Shown here: positions 22,216 through 64,000 of the stretch, one piece after another
How the letters are laid out: every line of letters starts with the position of its first letter
Numbering within the stretch: the stretch's first letter is position 1
Source: Pholis gunnellus
Lineage: Eukaryota > Chordata > Actinopteri > Perciformes > Pholidae
NCBI GenBank assembly: GCA_910591455.2
Contig: OU342820.1
Location: forward strand, 5,067,564-5,131,563
Direction: 5' to 3'
Length of the DNA stretch: 64,000 bases
Made by a program: the position numbers and the translations under genes
The notes under the pieces: generated by a model
What the model saw: the letters and a program-made list of their open reading frames with translations, nothing else
The model's database searches: none
Told to the model about the DNA's origin: nothing

Positions 22216-23817
22216 GTACATTTGTAATCGTATTTTAATCAACTTTCACGATGCTTTTGGTGCACTTCTTCCTGTTTTATTGTATTCTTTCGCTCTCTGT
22301 GGGCTTTTGTTGCCCAGCCTGAATGGACCATTGTGCGTGGAACACAGTTTACACCAGGCTACAGTGCGTGTATGCTAATTCACTGTGCGTTTAGTCTTGT
22401 ACATGCGTGTTGAATGTGTGACTTCTATGTGTAGTTTTTGGTCGCTGTTGGAGTTAATTTCCACCCACACGCGAGTGATGGAGAGCTGCGTGGCTGTGTC
22501 GTACACTACAACGTGAACTATTTCCTGAAAGGAGTCTGGTTTGGACTCAGCCACACTCATGTTGGTCCTAGTGGCTGAACTATAGTGTAGGTCAGACATT
22601 AGAGCTCATTTCTTGTTGGCTTGCTAGGCCAACAAGAGTAAAACAAACCAGAATCTTGAAGGAGACAAAGTTTTAGTCGAGCTAACAGTGAATATTGCAC
22701 TGTATCGGTGTGTGCACGCGCGTTTCTTCCCGCCGCCCTCGTGTCCGCGCGCCGTGCCTGTCTTAACTGATTGATGTGCTAAATTATAAAATGCCACCAG
22801 TCTTTCCACTCCGGCAGGTACAACCTGTCGGTCATCGTTGTCTTTTGCCTTTTTGGGATTTCAACACCCAGTTGCAGCTTTACTAGATTCCTCTACTCAA
22901 CTGTATGTGTTGAGTGGAGACCTTCCATCTTTAGTAAATGTCCAACAGAATGTAATTATTGTAGCATCTCGTACATTTTTAGCAGTTATTCACTCTTTTG
23001 TTTTTGCAAGCCGTCACCATGGCATCCAGAAATGACGTAACTTTCCTCTCTCAATGTGTGCGGCATGAACCAGTTATTATCTTTTACATTGATGCCTTTA
23101 TAACATGTATAATAAGTAATAATAAGTAGTTATCTTGTTTTCCATCAGATGGTTAGAAAAGTCTCTAAAGATTCTGGAAATACTTAGAGAACAGTTGTTA
23201 AAGGACATTCTTGGTTCTATTTCTGGAAATGTTCTTTTCCTCCTCTTCCTTAATGTACTAGTTAAAGATAGAAGTAGTTTAGGGGTTAAGATTATTTTCT
23301 GCACGGTCAACATTAAGGTAAAGGTTTGGCTTTTGGGTCCAGACTAGTTTAGGGAAAAGGATCGTTCCCTGCTTCCCGTTTAGGGAGTGTCGGAACTTCC
23401 CACGAAAACTAATTCATCCCTTCCTCTGTGCGTTACCCTGGTTACGTAAACACCACGGATTATCTGTTGCTGTGGAAATGTTACACTACAGAAGTAAAAC
23501 ATTCAATGTGTGTGTTTCGCTGTGTTGCATTATGACAATAAATAATCCTTGAATCCCTTGAAAATGAACGCGGCCGGTGGTCTCCTCCCTCCCGGTGTTA
23601 ATAGTTGGGTTAAATATCGATGCACTTAACTGTAGCTTTGATTGGTTTCTAACAGCGGTCCACTTGGCAGAGAGCTGCTAGGTGATTGGAGCTCAACCTC
23701 ACTCTCTCAAATTAAATCGTTCAACTTTGTTTTACTTAATTGGCATGACAAATCAATACATCTGTATTGCCAAAGCATAGGGGGGGGAAAAAACAACAAG
23801 CTGGAAGTAAAGAATAG

Positions 23818-23864
<47 letters not shown>
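23818..23864. repeat. (CACTCT)n microsatellite
   Basis: About seven to eight hexamer units, giving an artefactual Ser-His repeat ORF. Confidence 0.9.
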
Positions 23865-23866
<2 letters not shown>

Positions 23867-24237
23867 TATATATTTAGTCACACACACACAATCAGTTGTG
23901 TGAAATAGCTGTGGGAAGTGCGAAATATGCAGCGATCAATTGCCCGGCTGGAGAAGAGAGGGAGAAGAGATGACAGAGGTCTGCTAAATGCACACACGAC
24001 CCGACGCCTCAAAGAGAGATTATATGTTGACCTGCTGCGTAGGGAACGCTCGGCTGTAACTGCATAATTGCTGCGTCCTCATCCACTGTGTGCCAGGGGC
24101 CTTATTTTCATCTGCAGCAGCTGTGCGTTGCTCCGCCCCCTTTTCTTTTCAACTAACCATTGCCCGACGACGCCCCGAGAGCTCTCTGCGCCCCTGTCCT
24201 GTCTCACTTTCCCAACCTGTCGCACACTGACGACATC

Positions 24238-24242
24238 CCTGG
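24238..24242. repeat. target site duplication CCTGG, left copy
   Basis: Five bases directly before the 5' LTR, identical to 28923-28927. Five bp is the usual length for BEL/Pao. Confidence 0.93.
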
Positions 24243-24622
24243 TGTAGGAGCCAGGTATGGCCCACGTCATTTATACCTTTTTTTGGTCACTTCCGGTAAT
24301 TAAGTCACGTGGTGTTGGGGAAGCCATATCAGCTGTTCAGGGGTTTAGTTGCAGGATTGGAAGGAGAGGGGGTGAGAGAGGGAGCCTTATTTTTTGTTGA
24401 CCGCTAATTCACGCTACTTCACGCTACCTCACAAATGTTATGCACTATTGTCATTGTTTGACTAATCAATGTATTCCAGAGTCAACGTTTGTTGTTTACA
24501 ATAAACATGCAAAGCTCAACTACTGGATCAGAAAATCATTTACAGCCAGCGCGTCCGCAAGTTTAAATCTCCCCTACTTAGCCTCTCGGTGACTATCTGA
24601 AAGTTGCTGTTAGTCACCTACA
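24243..24622 (+). repeat. 5' LTR of BEL/Pao element
   Basis: A 380-bp LTR starting TGTAGGAGCC and ending CACCTACA. It contains a polyadenylation signal AATAAA at 24500-24505 and a TTTATA motif near 24270 that may serve as TATA box. It matches the 3' LTR over its length by eye. Confidence 0.95.
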
Positions 24623-25035
24623 TTTGTCAACAAAAAATTCTCATTCTAAGTACAACGAAGCCTACGGAGCCACACTACTCTTGGCGTTGATGAGCCAGAC
24701 GCGGAGGATTGCGATTGCCTTGTTGAGCCTTCACGTTGCTCCCGACAGCGGCCGGCCGTCGGACAAGATCGCGAGCCGAACGGCGGTATGTAACCTGTGT
24801 TTCTACTGTGTGTGGCTTGTTTGGAACACCGTTTGAATCGGTTACTGCCGCACGTCGAAGTGGTGTGTTGTCGTCCTTTCGGCGTGCGTTTGCCGCTGCG
24901 TGGATTTACGTGCATTGTGTTTGGAGCCTTGAAACCAACGTTAATATGGCGCCGTCATTCCAGTGTTACAGCTGTTGAGGTTGCTGGCTTTTAGTCGAAT
25001 TTCTACTGTGACGGTCATTTCCTTGTTCGTTTGAA

Positions 25036-28000
25036 ATGAGTGCCTCAAGGACTGGTTCGATGGTTGGCACACCGGAAACAGAGAAACGGACAAGATCTCT
25101 AACTGAAAAGGCTCTGGCAAGCAAAATAGAGACAATACAGAAGAAACGTAAAAAGGAAATTAACAGAATAAAAGGCCAGATACAGTCTCTCAAGGAGCTC
25201 ATGAGAGATGATGAAAATGCTAAACAAGTTAAATCACAACTTGATGTTTTGATGCAATCCTTTGAAAATGTCACAGCATTGCACACATCTCTGACGCCTT
25301 TAATTCCATCGGATGAACAAGAAAAACAAAGTGTATGGTTCACAAGCATCAACAAATACAACCAAGGATTTATTGAGGATGTCAAAGTGTGGCTTACAAA
25401 GACCAGCAAACATCCAAGCAAGCCTCTATCAGAGCTACCTCATGACACGGAATGGCCGCAGGAAACTCTGCCAGGGAAAGAAAATGGAGCTCACAACAAA
25501 TCCCTATCTGGTCAACATGATATTCAGGATGAAATATTGCCATGTGACAGTATTTCGAACCACAGCAGCAGGAAACACACTTCAAAATCAAATGTTTCCA
25601 CAACATCATCTGCAGGTCTCATAGCAGAGGCAGAAATGGCCGCTTTGCTTGCCCGTCAAGGGTTGCTTAATGAAAGGCATGCTCTCGAGGAACAGGAGGA
25701 GCAAATACGAAAACGCAAAGAACATCTACAGCTTGAAGCAGACATTGCTGCATCCGTGGCGAAAATCAATGTTTTAAGAGCCTCTGGATCTGGTGTGTGG
25801 AGCGCTGCTTCCCGGAGAACAAACGGCATGGAATCCTATTTTGAAAAACAGGTAAAAACTGAAGTGCTTAATATTGACGCAGAGACTTTCATACCACATA
25901 CTACTGAAAGGACTGGAAAAGGAGAACCAGCAATTGGAAATGCTGAATCGCATTTGGGAGCGACAAGACCAAGACAAAAGGAAGCAGTTGACGCCGTACA
26001 TCTCCACCAGGAGGCACCAGAGCTCATAAGACAGAGCACATATCCAATCACCACAGCTCATCCAGTATCTTATCGTAAAGATGTCCATACACCCTCTTTC
26101 ATGAACAGCAGTAATAATCCAAACCAGTTATTTTCTATAATGGAAAAACAAAATGAAATAACCGCAATGCTGGTGCATCAACATTGTTTGTCATCGCTGC
26201 CTAAACGAGACATCCAAACATTTGATGGAGATCCTCTGCAGTATCATGCCTTCATGCGAACTTTTGAGCAAATAATTGAGGGAAGGACTGACGATGCTGA
26301 AGATTGCTTGCACTTCCTGGAACAGTACACCAGGGGACAACCAAAGGAGCTAGTCAGAAGCTGTCAACACATGACTGATGGCACTGGATATGCAAAGGCA
26401 AAAACTTTACTGCATGAACACTTTGGAAACGAGTTTATGATAGCATCTGCCTATTTGGACAAGGTCTCTTCATGGCAAACAATTATGTCAGAGGACGGAA
26501 AGGCTTTACAGGCATACGGTCTGTTTTTGCGAGGATGTTGCAACGCCATGGAGGAGGTTCACAGTCTGTGCGAATTAAACACACCTGCTAATATGCTCAC
26601 TGTGATAAGAAGATTGCCCTACAAGCTCAGAGACAAATGGAGAACGGTGGCATGTGACATACAGGAAAGGCATAGCCGAAGAGCTATGTTTGTTGATATT
26701 GTGGGTTTTATTGAGCGTCAAGTGAAGATTCTAACAGATCCTGTATTTGGAAACATACAAGATGTTCCAAAGTTACTGGCGCACAAAGAAGACGACCGAG
26801 CAAAACCTTCACCACTCTCAAGGGCTAAAGGAAGTAGCTTTGCCACTCTAGTTGAAGAAAGGACCATACTGGAAAACATAGTGGTAGATGGACACTCATC
26901 TGAAAGAACTTGTCCGTACTGTAAGGGTGGACACATGCTGGAGTTGTGCGCTCTATTGGAGAAGAGGGCACATAGTGAGAAGATTGATTTCCTGAAAACT
27001 AACGGAGTTTGTTTTGGCTGCTTGTGTACTGGGCACATCAGCAAGGACTGCAGGAAACGTCTGACTTGTGAAACATGTGGTTTAAGACACCCTAGTATGC
27101 TTCACATCCATCCTGAGGAAAGAGGAGCATGTTCGGAGAAAGGCAAGAGCAACTTCGAGTGTACAGTGGACAGTTCTTTGGTTGCAGTGCAAACCAGTGG
27201 TCTCACTGGGGCCGGTGAACAGAGCTGTAAGCTAGCTATCGTACCAGTAAAGGTCAAATCTACGAAAGGTCAAAGGACAGTGGAAACCTATGCCTTCTTA
27301 GACCAAGGGAGTTCTGCATCCTTCTGCACATTGGGTCTGATGAATAAACTGAATGTCTCTGGGAGAAAAACAAAGATTCTTTTACGCACCATGGGCCAAG
27401 AGAAAATTGTGGACAGTTATATTGTGTCAGACCTGGAAGTGGCTGGACTGGATAGTGGGTTGTACTGTGAAATGCCAGACATCTTTACTCAACTTAAAAT
27501 GCCTGTGGACAGGAGTAACATCCCACGACAGCAAAACCTGCATAAATGGCCTCATTTGAAACACATCTACCTGCCCGAAATAGACGCAGATGTGGAGCTC
27601 TTGATAGGCATGAATGTGCCCAGAGCTTTAGAACCTCTCGAAGTCATCCGGAGCGTGGATGAAGGGCCATATGCCATCAAGACGATGCTTGGTTGGACAG
27701 TGAACGGACCACTTGGTGGAGAATGTTGTGATGAAGCTGTGTGTCATCCGGCGGTGACTATCAACAGGATTTCTGCTGTAACTCTCGATGAACTCTGGAA
27801 ACAGCAATTTAAAAACGACTTCCCTGAATGCAGTCAAGATGAACAGACAGGGCCGTCGAGGGAAGACTCTAAGTTCTTGGAAATGGCCAACAAGACTGTG
27901 AAACTTGTGGACGGCCACTACAGCATCGCTTTACCTTTAAGGAACAGAGAGATGAACATGCCCAACAACCGTAGGATTGCAGAACATCGTGGCCTTAACT

Positions 28001-28305
28001 TAAAGAGGAGGCGAATTAGGGACGCATCATTCCACAAAGAATACATCTCCTTCATGAACGACCTTATATCCAGTGGCTATACAGAGAGCGTCCCAGCCTC
28101 AGACCTGGAACGCAGTGACGGAAAGGCTTGGTACATTTCACACCACGGGATATACCATCCCAAGAAAGGAAAGATTCGAGTTGCCTTTGACGGTGGAGCA
28201 TCATTTCAAGGGTTGAGTAAGAGTACGACAACTCCGGATCAAGACCTCGACCAGCTGTGTATGCAGGCCTGTAACCAGGATCTGCCTTCTTCAGGAGTCG
28301 GTTGA
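25036..28305 (+). CDS. BEL/Pao gag-protease-partial RT polyprotein (1089 aa)
   Basis: The N-terminus is charged and coiled-coil-like (about residues 15-85). A second Glu/Arg-rich helix lies around 200-245. The region from about 385 to 570 resembles the BEL gag domain (FDGDPLQYHAFMRTFEQIIE, VRRLPYKL-like). Zinc-knuckle cysteines follow at about 625-637 and 659-672 (CFGCLCTGHISKDC). A retroviral-type aspartic protease follows at about 735-900; its active-site region reads AFLDQGSSASFC, with DQGSS in place of the usual D-S/T-G, as in this superfamily's DUF1758-type proteases. RT begins near 950 and breaks off after VAFDGGASFQGLS. The last ~25 residues do not look like RT, so the deletion junction is near 28215-28230. 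Stop at 28303-28305. It could still assemble particles; whether it is expressed is unknown. Confidence 0.9.
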   Translation: MSASRTGSMVGTPETEKRTRSLTEKALASKIETIQKKRKKEINRIKGQIQSLKELMRDDENAKQVKSQLDVLMQSFENVTALHTSLTPLIPSDEQEKQSVWFTSINKYNQGFIEDVKVWLTKTSKHPSKPLSELPHDTEWPQETLPGKENGAHNKSLSGQHDIQDEILPCDSISNHSSRKHTSKSNVSTTSSAGLIAEAEMAALLARQGLLNERHALEEQEEQIRKRKEHLQLEADIAASVAKINVLRASGSGVWSAASRRTNGMESYFEKQVKTEVLNIDAETFIPHTTERTGKGEPAIGNAESHLGATRPRQKEAVDAVHLHQEAPELIRQSTYPITTAHPVSYRKDVHTPSFMNSSNNPNQLFSIMEKQNEITAMLVHQHCLSSLPKRDIQTFDGDPLQYHAFMRTFEQIIEGRTDDAEDCLHFLEQYTRGQPKELVRSCQHMTDGTGYAKAKTLLHEHFGNEFMIASAYLDKVSSWQTIMSEDGKALQAYGLFLRGCCNAMEEVHSLCELNTPANMLTVIRRLPYKLRDKWRTVACDIQERHSRRAMFVDIVGFIERQVKILTDPVFGNIQDVPKLLAHKEDDRAKPSPLSRAKGSSFATLVEERTILENIVVDGHSSERTCPYCKGGHMLELCALLEKRAHSEKIDFLKTNGVCFGCLCTGHISKDCRKRLTCETCGLRHPSMLHIHPEERGACSEKGKSNFECTVDSSLVAVQTSGLTGAGEQSCKLAIVPVKVKSTKGQRTVETYAFLDQGSSASFCTLGLMNKLNVSGRKTKILLRTMGQEKIVDSYIVSDLEVAGLDSGLYCEMPDIFTQLKMPVDRSNIPRQQNLHKWPHLKHIYLPEIDADVELLIGMNVPRALEPLEVIRSVDEGPYAIKTMLGWTVNGPLGGECCDEAVCHPAVTINRISAVTLDELWKQQFKNDFPECSQDEQTGPSREDSKFLEMANKTVKLVDGHYSIALPLRNREMNMPNNRRIAEHRGLNLKRRRIRDASFHKEYISFMNDLISSGYTESVPASDLERSDGKAWYISHHGIYHPKKGKIRVAFDGGASFQGLSKSTTTPDQDLDQLCMQACNQDLPSSGVG

Positions 28306-28542
28306 TTTCTGATTACTCTACTTTAACTGATTTGACTCGACTCAAGAGTGATGGTAAAGATCACTCTCAACGCTAGGCTAAGTGCTAGTAACCTCTGGCC
28401 TAGAGAAGAAAGAAGACCTTTTTATTGTTCGCTTTTTCCATGGACTATGTATATCATACATTTTGAAATGTGTATTCTCTTGCACATATAATGCATTTTT
28501 GTAATTATTACTACACAGAGATGTAATAATTAGGGGCCGGAA
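28306..28542 (+). other. BEL/Pao 3' untranslated segment and PPT
   Basis: Non-coding remainder between the ORF stop and the 3' LTR, ending in the polypurine-like tract at 28532-28542. Confidence 0.8.
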
Positions 28543-28922
28543 TGTAGGAGCCAGGTATGGCCCACGTCATTTATACCTTTTTTTGGTCACTTCCGGTAAT
28601 TAAGTCACGTGGTGTTGGGGAAGCCATATCAGCTGTTCAGGGGTTTAGTTGCAGGATTGGAAGGAGAGGGGGTGAGAGAGGGAGCCTTATTTTTTGTTGA
28701 CCGCTAATTCACGCTACTTCACGCTACCTCACAAATGTTATGCACTATTGTCATTGTTTGACTAATCAATGTATTCCAGAGTCAACGTTTGTTGTTTACA
28801 ATAAACATGCAAAGCTCAACTACTGGATCAGAAAATCATTTACAGCCAGCGCGTCCGCAAGTTTAAATCTCCCCTACTTAGCCTCTCGGTGACTATCTGA
28901 AAGTTGCTGTTAGTCACCTACA
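28543..28922 (+). repeat. 3' LTR of BEL/Pao element
   Basis: A 380-bp copy identical by eye to 24243-24622. AATAAA lies at 28800-28805. It is followed by the CCTGG target duplication. Confidence 0.95.
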
Positions 28923-28927
28923 CCTGG
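28923..28927. repeat. target site duplication CCTGG, right copy
   Basis: Identical to the five bases before the 5' LTR. Confidence 0.93.
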
Positions 28928-30623
28928 TGATGCAGGAAGTAATGGAGAGAAAGCAAAGAAACCGCTAATCACCGACTGATTGCTGTGGTAACACCCAATC
29001 TGTCTGATACTGATACATGCACTCATGCATACACATGCTTAAGTACACATGTCTTCAATAGTCATGAGTAATAAAACCAGGTGGGATCAACATGGATGAT
29101 ACATGTTCAAGTAAATAGATCCTATCATGTAATGCTACTTTTTGCTATTTAGTAATTTGATGGAATGAGTGATTTATAGTCCGGTGACGGTCCAAACTTC
29201 CTGAAGCCAGATTAGTAATGTAACGATGCAAAAACACGTTTGTCAGACATGTTGTCTTCTGAGTAAAATAAGTCTTTAGAAAGGATTTATTTCAGTTTCC
29301 TCCCAAAAAAGAAAGTAAGAATGTATTGAGATGTGTTGTATGTGACGGCGGGCTGTCAGGAGACATTTTACACCTTTTTTTAAAAACTAAATCTGTGATT
29401 GGCGTTTCAGTCGGCCCCATCAGACCTGTATTCTGTCTCTTACACACTAACAGACCTTTCTTCAGCGTGAGCAGTGACTCGGGGAATGTTTAGTGTCCAC
29501 ATTCTTTCCCTCGGTCTCATTTTCTACTCGCTCACTTGGTCGTGTAGAAGGCTGTACGCTGAATGGCAATGTTTGTTTTTTTTTCACATTGAACTGTAAA
29601 AAGTCAACACATCTGAGCAGCATTAACAACCAAAGTCTCTCTAGGTATTCACCTGAACGCATTGCCTCATTTTGTAATCTTACTTCTGTTTTTAGAGCGT
29701 GTTTAAGTCTGGTTACTTTGCATTATTTGGATAAACTGATCACATGTTGGGAATCAAAATGTTTACTTTCGTAACAGCCTTTTTTAAAGTGGAAAACTTC
29801 TTTTAGCAAGTAAAGGACGATAAAGCACCGCTAAGCTAAGTAATCAGACTACAGCTCTAAAACAGAAGTAAGAACACAAAATGACGCAAGACCAAAGAAA
29901 TAAAGGGAATATATGCATACAATTATTGTATACAAGTAACTGTATATGTATATTTTTTTCTTTTTATTCAATTAAATTTTTTTTAGAGCAGACATTTAGC
30001 TATGTCGTAACAGTAAAAATCCCAGGTGTCTCATAATAACATTAACAATGGCTCCATTCCTTTCTGTTCAAGTGTCCCACTGAGCCAGCAGGCACGCTAC
30101 CAGGACCCTGAAACGGAACCTTAAGTGGATGCTTTTCCTACTGCGACGTGTTTATGTGAAAAGAAGTCCTCGTCCTAGCTTCCCACTGTGAGCTCATCAC
30201 AGCTTTTTGCTCTTCAAGCACCGCTTTGGTGCTTCAGATATCTCATGTTGTTAAATAATATCAACTTGGGAAGCTGGGAGTGGCTTCTGAAGTGTTTTCA
30301 TTTTTCACCCTTGAAGCCAAGTGTTTGCTCATGTAAACAAAAGCAATCTTATCTGCTTTTGTTTACATGTTTTTGTTTACATTATACGTCGGTATAATAC
30401 ACTGACGTAAAAGTCACGGATCGGATCAGCACAAAAGGAAAAGGGAGCAGATATAACTTAGAGATCACTGATCACTGTTTTTGTTTTGCTGCCGATCATT
30501 GATGATCCATATTGTTGTTTGATACAAAGCACACAATTCAGAAGATTAGGAAATCAAAGATTGTATGTTTATGGATTGAAACAAATCTTGTCATTGGTAG
30601 TTTTAATGATGTATTTTAAACAG
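28928..30623. other. intergenic, nothing coding recognised
   Basis: AT-rich, with no recognisable exon. A 14-bp inverted repeat (TGTAAACAAAAGCA / TGCTTTTGTTTACA) lies at about 30333-30368. Its ends read TGTAAACA, a forkhead-type core. Confidence 0.45.
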
Positions 30624-30631
30624 GTCATGAT

Positions 30632-31848
30632 TAGGGTTGGGTACCGAAACCCGGTGCCAATATGGCACCGGTACCTATAGGACCGGTACCTACCGGACCG
30701 AAACGCAACGCAGATTTCGTTGCTTCCTTTCGGTGCCTGAGCCGATTGAAATAGTTTTTTTAACACTACTCTGATGACTCCGTCCTGGCAGCAGGTAACG
30801 ATAGCTACCGTTTGTATAGCTACAGCAGCTAGCTAGCCATCAACCTTTTAACAGAGAAAATGCCGAAAGGTAAACGGTCAAAAGTGAGGCTGTTTTTATT
30901 TTGAAAGTCCGTTGCTCACTGGCAGCGGTGGAGGAATGGAGACTACTGGACATCGCTGCGGTAAAGTCAGCAGACACTCAGATCTCCGTGGTCAACTCAG
31001 CAGACACATGTTAGTGACCTATACGCTGAAATTCACGGTAAACGCATTCAAACGGCACAGATCGGGAGCGAGCGAAGGACTTTGAAAGTTAGCAGAAAGA
31101 TTTAACGTGAGACAACATCCGTTTCTTCAGAGGAACATCCGGTTTCCAGAATAAGATGCCAACAAAGTATGAATTAAATTCACATTAAGTATAAAACATG
31201 CTACCTGCATCTCGTGAGTTAAAGGGAAAATACACCTAAATTGTGTGTAAAGTGTCTTTATTCTTTGATCGCTGGGTAACCATCATCACCTCTGAGTTAC
31301 AGCATTATATTGATGAACAGGAGAGCTGCATTCACATGCTCTGACATTGAAGACACAACACACGCATTTTGGTGCTGAAACATTGTATTCCTGTTGCACA
31401 GCAGTGGAACGTTTCACATGACGTCACACACTGAGCACAGATAGTGAAGAGATATAACTGCTACTGTGTAAAGGGAATACTGCTGTTAAAAAGAACCTTA
31501 TTTGTTTTAAGTGTTTGCAAACCAAATGTTATTGCACTTTTGTTCATATAGCAGTACTTTTAAAATAAAAGTGCACAATACACTACCTTTGAATTAATTA
31601 TTGAACTTTGCCATAACAATGAGATTAATCGCAAAAAATCCAATGCGATTACAAATTTTAATCGTTGCTCAGCACTAATATGTATAGTATACTTTAAACA
31701 GTTAAATATATTGTTCAATTTGAAGAAAAAAAATTTGCCTTGGCAATAAAAAAAGTATCGGTTCAGGCACCCTTTAGGCACCGGTATCGTTTTAAAAGTA
31801 TCGTTTTAGCACCGGTATCGGAAAAAACCCAAACGATACCCATCCCTA
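30632..31848. mobile_element. non-autonomous hAT DNA transposon (1217 bp)
   Basis: Terminal inverted repeats TAGGGTTGGGTACCG at the left and TAGGGATGGGTATCG (reverse strand) at the right, with further paired GGCACCGGTA-type motifs inside. A perfect 8-bp target duplication GTCATGAT lies at 30624-30631 and 31849-31856, as expected for hAT. No transposase ORF is visible, so this is a MITE or deletion derivative. Confidence 0.9.
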
Positions 31849-31856
31849 GTCATGAT

Positions 31857-32782
31857 TCATCTCCAATATCTATTTATGTTGTTGTGAAAACTTCTCCTTC
31901 AAACAACTGGATTTATTCAAGTTTCCCACCAACACTACATTTTACGAGATCACTTGTGAACACATGATAATATCAAGATCACTCGGATGGAGGACTTTTC
32001 TTGGATCTACTCACCAAGTAGTGACTTACATCCTCCGTGCTGTTTGGCTGCCAGTGTGATCTCAAAGCTAGCAGCTCATGAGTATTGAATAATTCCTACT
32101 GTCAGATTGATGATGACTGCCCGGGCAAATGCTCTATATTGACTGCTGAATTTAAAAAAAAAAAAATTTAAATTAATTTCACACAGTAAATCCACCCACA
32201 AAGAGGAAGGAGCTCCCATTAGTTTTTTGTGTGTGTGTTTTATTTTTCAATATATGGTTGAACTTGCATGTCTTTTTCATTCAAAGCGGCTGTATAACGT
32301 AGTGGGAGCAGCGTTTACTCTATTCTCGGCGCTGCAGCGGGATTCGGTGGGACAACAACATTCCACTGACACATTAAATTACTCAAGTGTTGTTGCACAG
32401 GGTGTTCATACAAACGCACCGAGCGGCCTGCTGGCTTGTAAAACCCGTTCTTATGGACCGGTTATAAAGATCTTATTAAACCCTGTTTATAGTCAGTCAA
32501 TGCCAAAGTCCCAGGGAAGTAATGAGGGTGTAAAGTTATGTGAGACACCAAAAAATGGACAGTTTTTTGTGTGTCAACAACACATTCTGCAATGATGAGT
32601 TGCATGCTGCTGTCTTAACTCTAATAAATGATTCATTATTACTTAAAGTTACTACAAGGAACTTTGATTTTGTGTCGATCGTGCTCACTTTTTCACAACC
32701 AGTGCAAAGTTCCTCGCTGTAACGTCGATACGAGGCGTGAATATTGGTGTTTACGTTCCTGTTCACTCGTGTTCCCATAGCG
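31857..32782. other. region upstream of the cpt1c start codon
   Basis: No recognised transposon or coding exon. An AG acceptor at 32779-32780 (CCCATAG) sits two bases before ATG, typical of CPT1 genes, whose first exon is non-coding. So most of this is probably intron 1. Confidence 0.45.

Positions 32783-64000
<31,218 letters not shown>

Larger units (their letters stand above)
20328..24237. other. intergenic region, repeats and possible promoter sequence
   Basis: No coding gene recognised. Positions 20800-20920 carry a repeat (GGTCACGTGACAGACACGG) related to about 3340-3390. AT tracts lie at 21937-21974. A (CACTCT)n tract occupies about 23818-23864. A GC box (CCGCCCCC) at about 24134 lies in a GC-richer stretch just before the BEL insertion. 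The stretch 22020-22215 looks exon-like and is listed separately. Confidence 0.45.
24243..28922 (+). mobile_element. BEL/Pao LTR retrotransposon, young but internally deleted
   Basis: The 4680-bp element is bounded by two 380-bp LTRs that read as identical, starting TG and ending CA. It is flanked by the 5-bp target duplication CCTGG (24238-24242 and 28923-28927). A purine-rich tract AGGGGCCGGAA (28532-28542) precedes the 3' LTR, as expected for a PPT. The internal part has one long ORF for gag, protease and only the beginning of reverse transcriptase. The rest of RT, RNase H and integrase are missing, so it cannot move by itself. LTR identity implies recent insertion, presumably with enzymes supplied in trans. 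A tRNA primer site immediately after the 5' LTR is not obvious. It lies between brsk1 and cpt1c, in the same orientation as both. Confidence 0.93.

Noticed and set aside
28303..28305. Treating the BEL stop codon as a readthrough or frameshift site leading to pol
   Set aside because: No RT, RNase H or integrase coding sequence follows in any frame before the 3' LTR; the pol region is deleted.
30333..30368. Paired TGTAAACA motifs as a forkhead enhancer
   Set aside because: Short AT-rich motifs arise by chance; no conservation evidence is available.

Overview
This window is vertebrate nuclear DNA, most likely from a teleost fish. Two spliced genes lie on the + strand, with GT/AG introns, long (GT)n tracts and fish-type transposon families (BEL/Pao, L2 and CR1-like LINEs, hAT and Tc1 MITEs, fold-back elements). 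There are no bacterial operons, CRISPR arrays or recognisable tRNA/rRNA genes.

Layout. Positions 1-560 hold a fold-back repeat. Positions 875-15329 hold the last 16 coding exons of brsk1 (SAD-B kinase, an LKB1-activated neuronal polarity kinase). They run from the HRD catalytic loop through the T-loop, UBA-like segment, a long Pro/Ser-rich linker and the C-terminal KA1-like domain to the stop codon. A long probable 3' UTR follows, containing G35 and C21 homopolymers, up to AATAAA signals near 20127. The intergenic region 20.2-32.8 kb carries a strong 27-bp hairpin, a young internally deleted BEL/Pao retrotransposon (identical 380-bp LTRs, 5-bp target duplication) and a hAT MITE with a perfect 8-bp target duplication.

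From 32783 to the window end lie 18 coding exons of a carnitine palmitoyltransferase 1 gene. The sequence carries many CPT1C-specific residues, and BRSK1 and CPT1C both lie on human 19q13, so I call it cpt1c. Unlike mammalian CPT1C, its predicted active-site and malonyl-CoA-sensor residues look like those of catalytically competent CPT1A. The last exon runs off the window. Its introns are loaded with repeats: a second fold-back copy, a Tc1 MITE, an internally deleted CR1/L2 LINE, an L2 pseudogene with a TGTAATG-type tail, and a nearly intact two-ORF LINE broken by one nonsense codon and one frameshift.

The two genes are neighbours by synteny rather than an operon; nothing shows that they work together. 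I found no clearly new biological system. The observations most worth checking are the ancestral-looking catalytic core of the fish cpt1c, the young non-autonomous BEL element upstream of it, the miRNA-like hairpin downstream of brsk1, and a catalytic exon whose donor site is the first unit of a ~125-bp (GT)n array.
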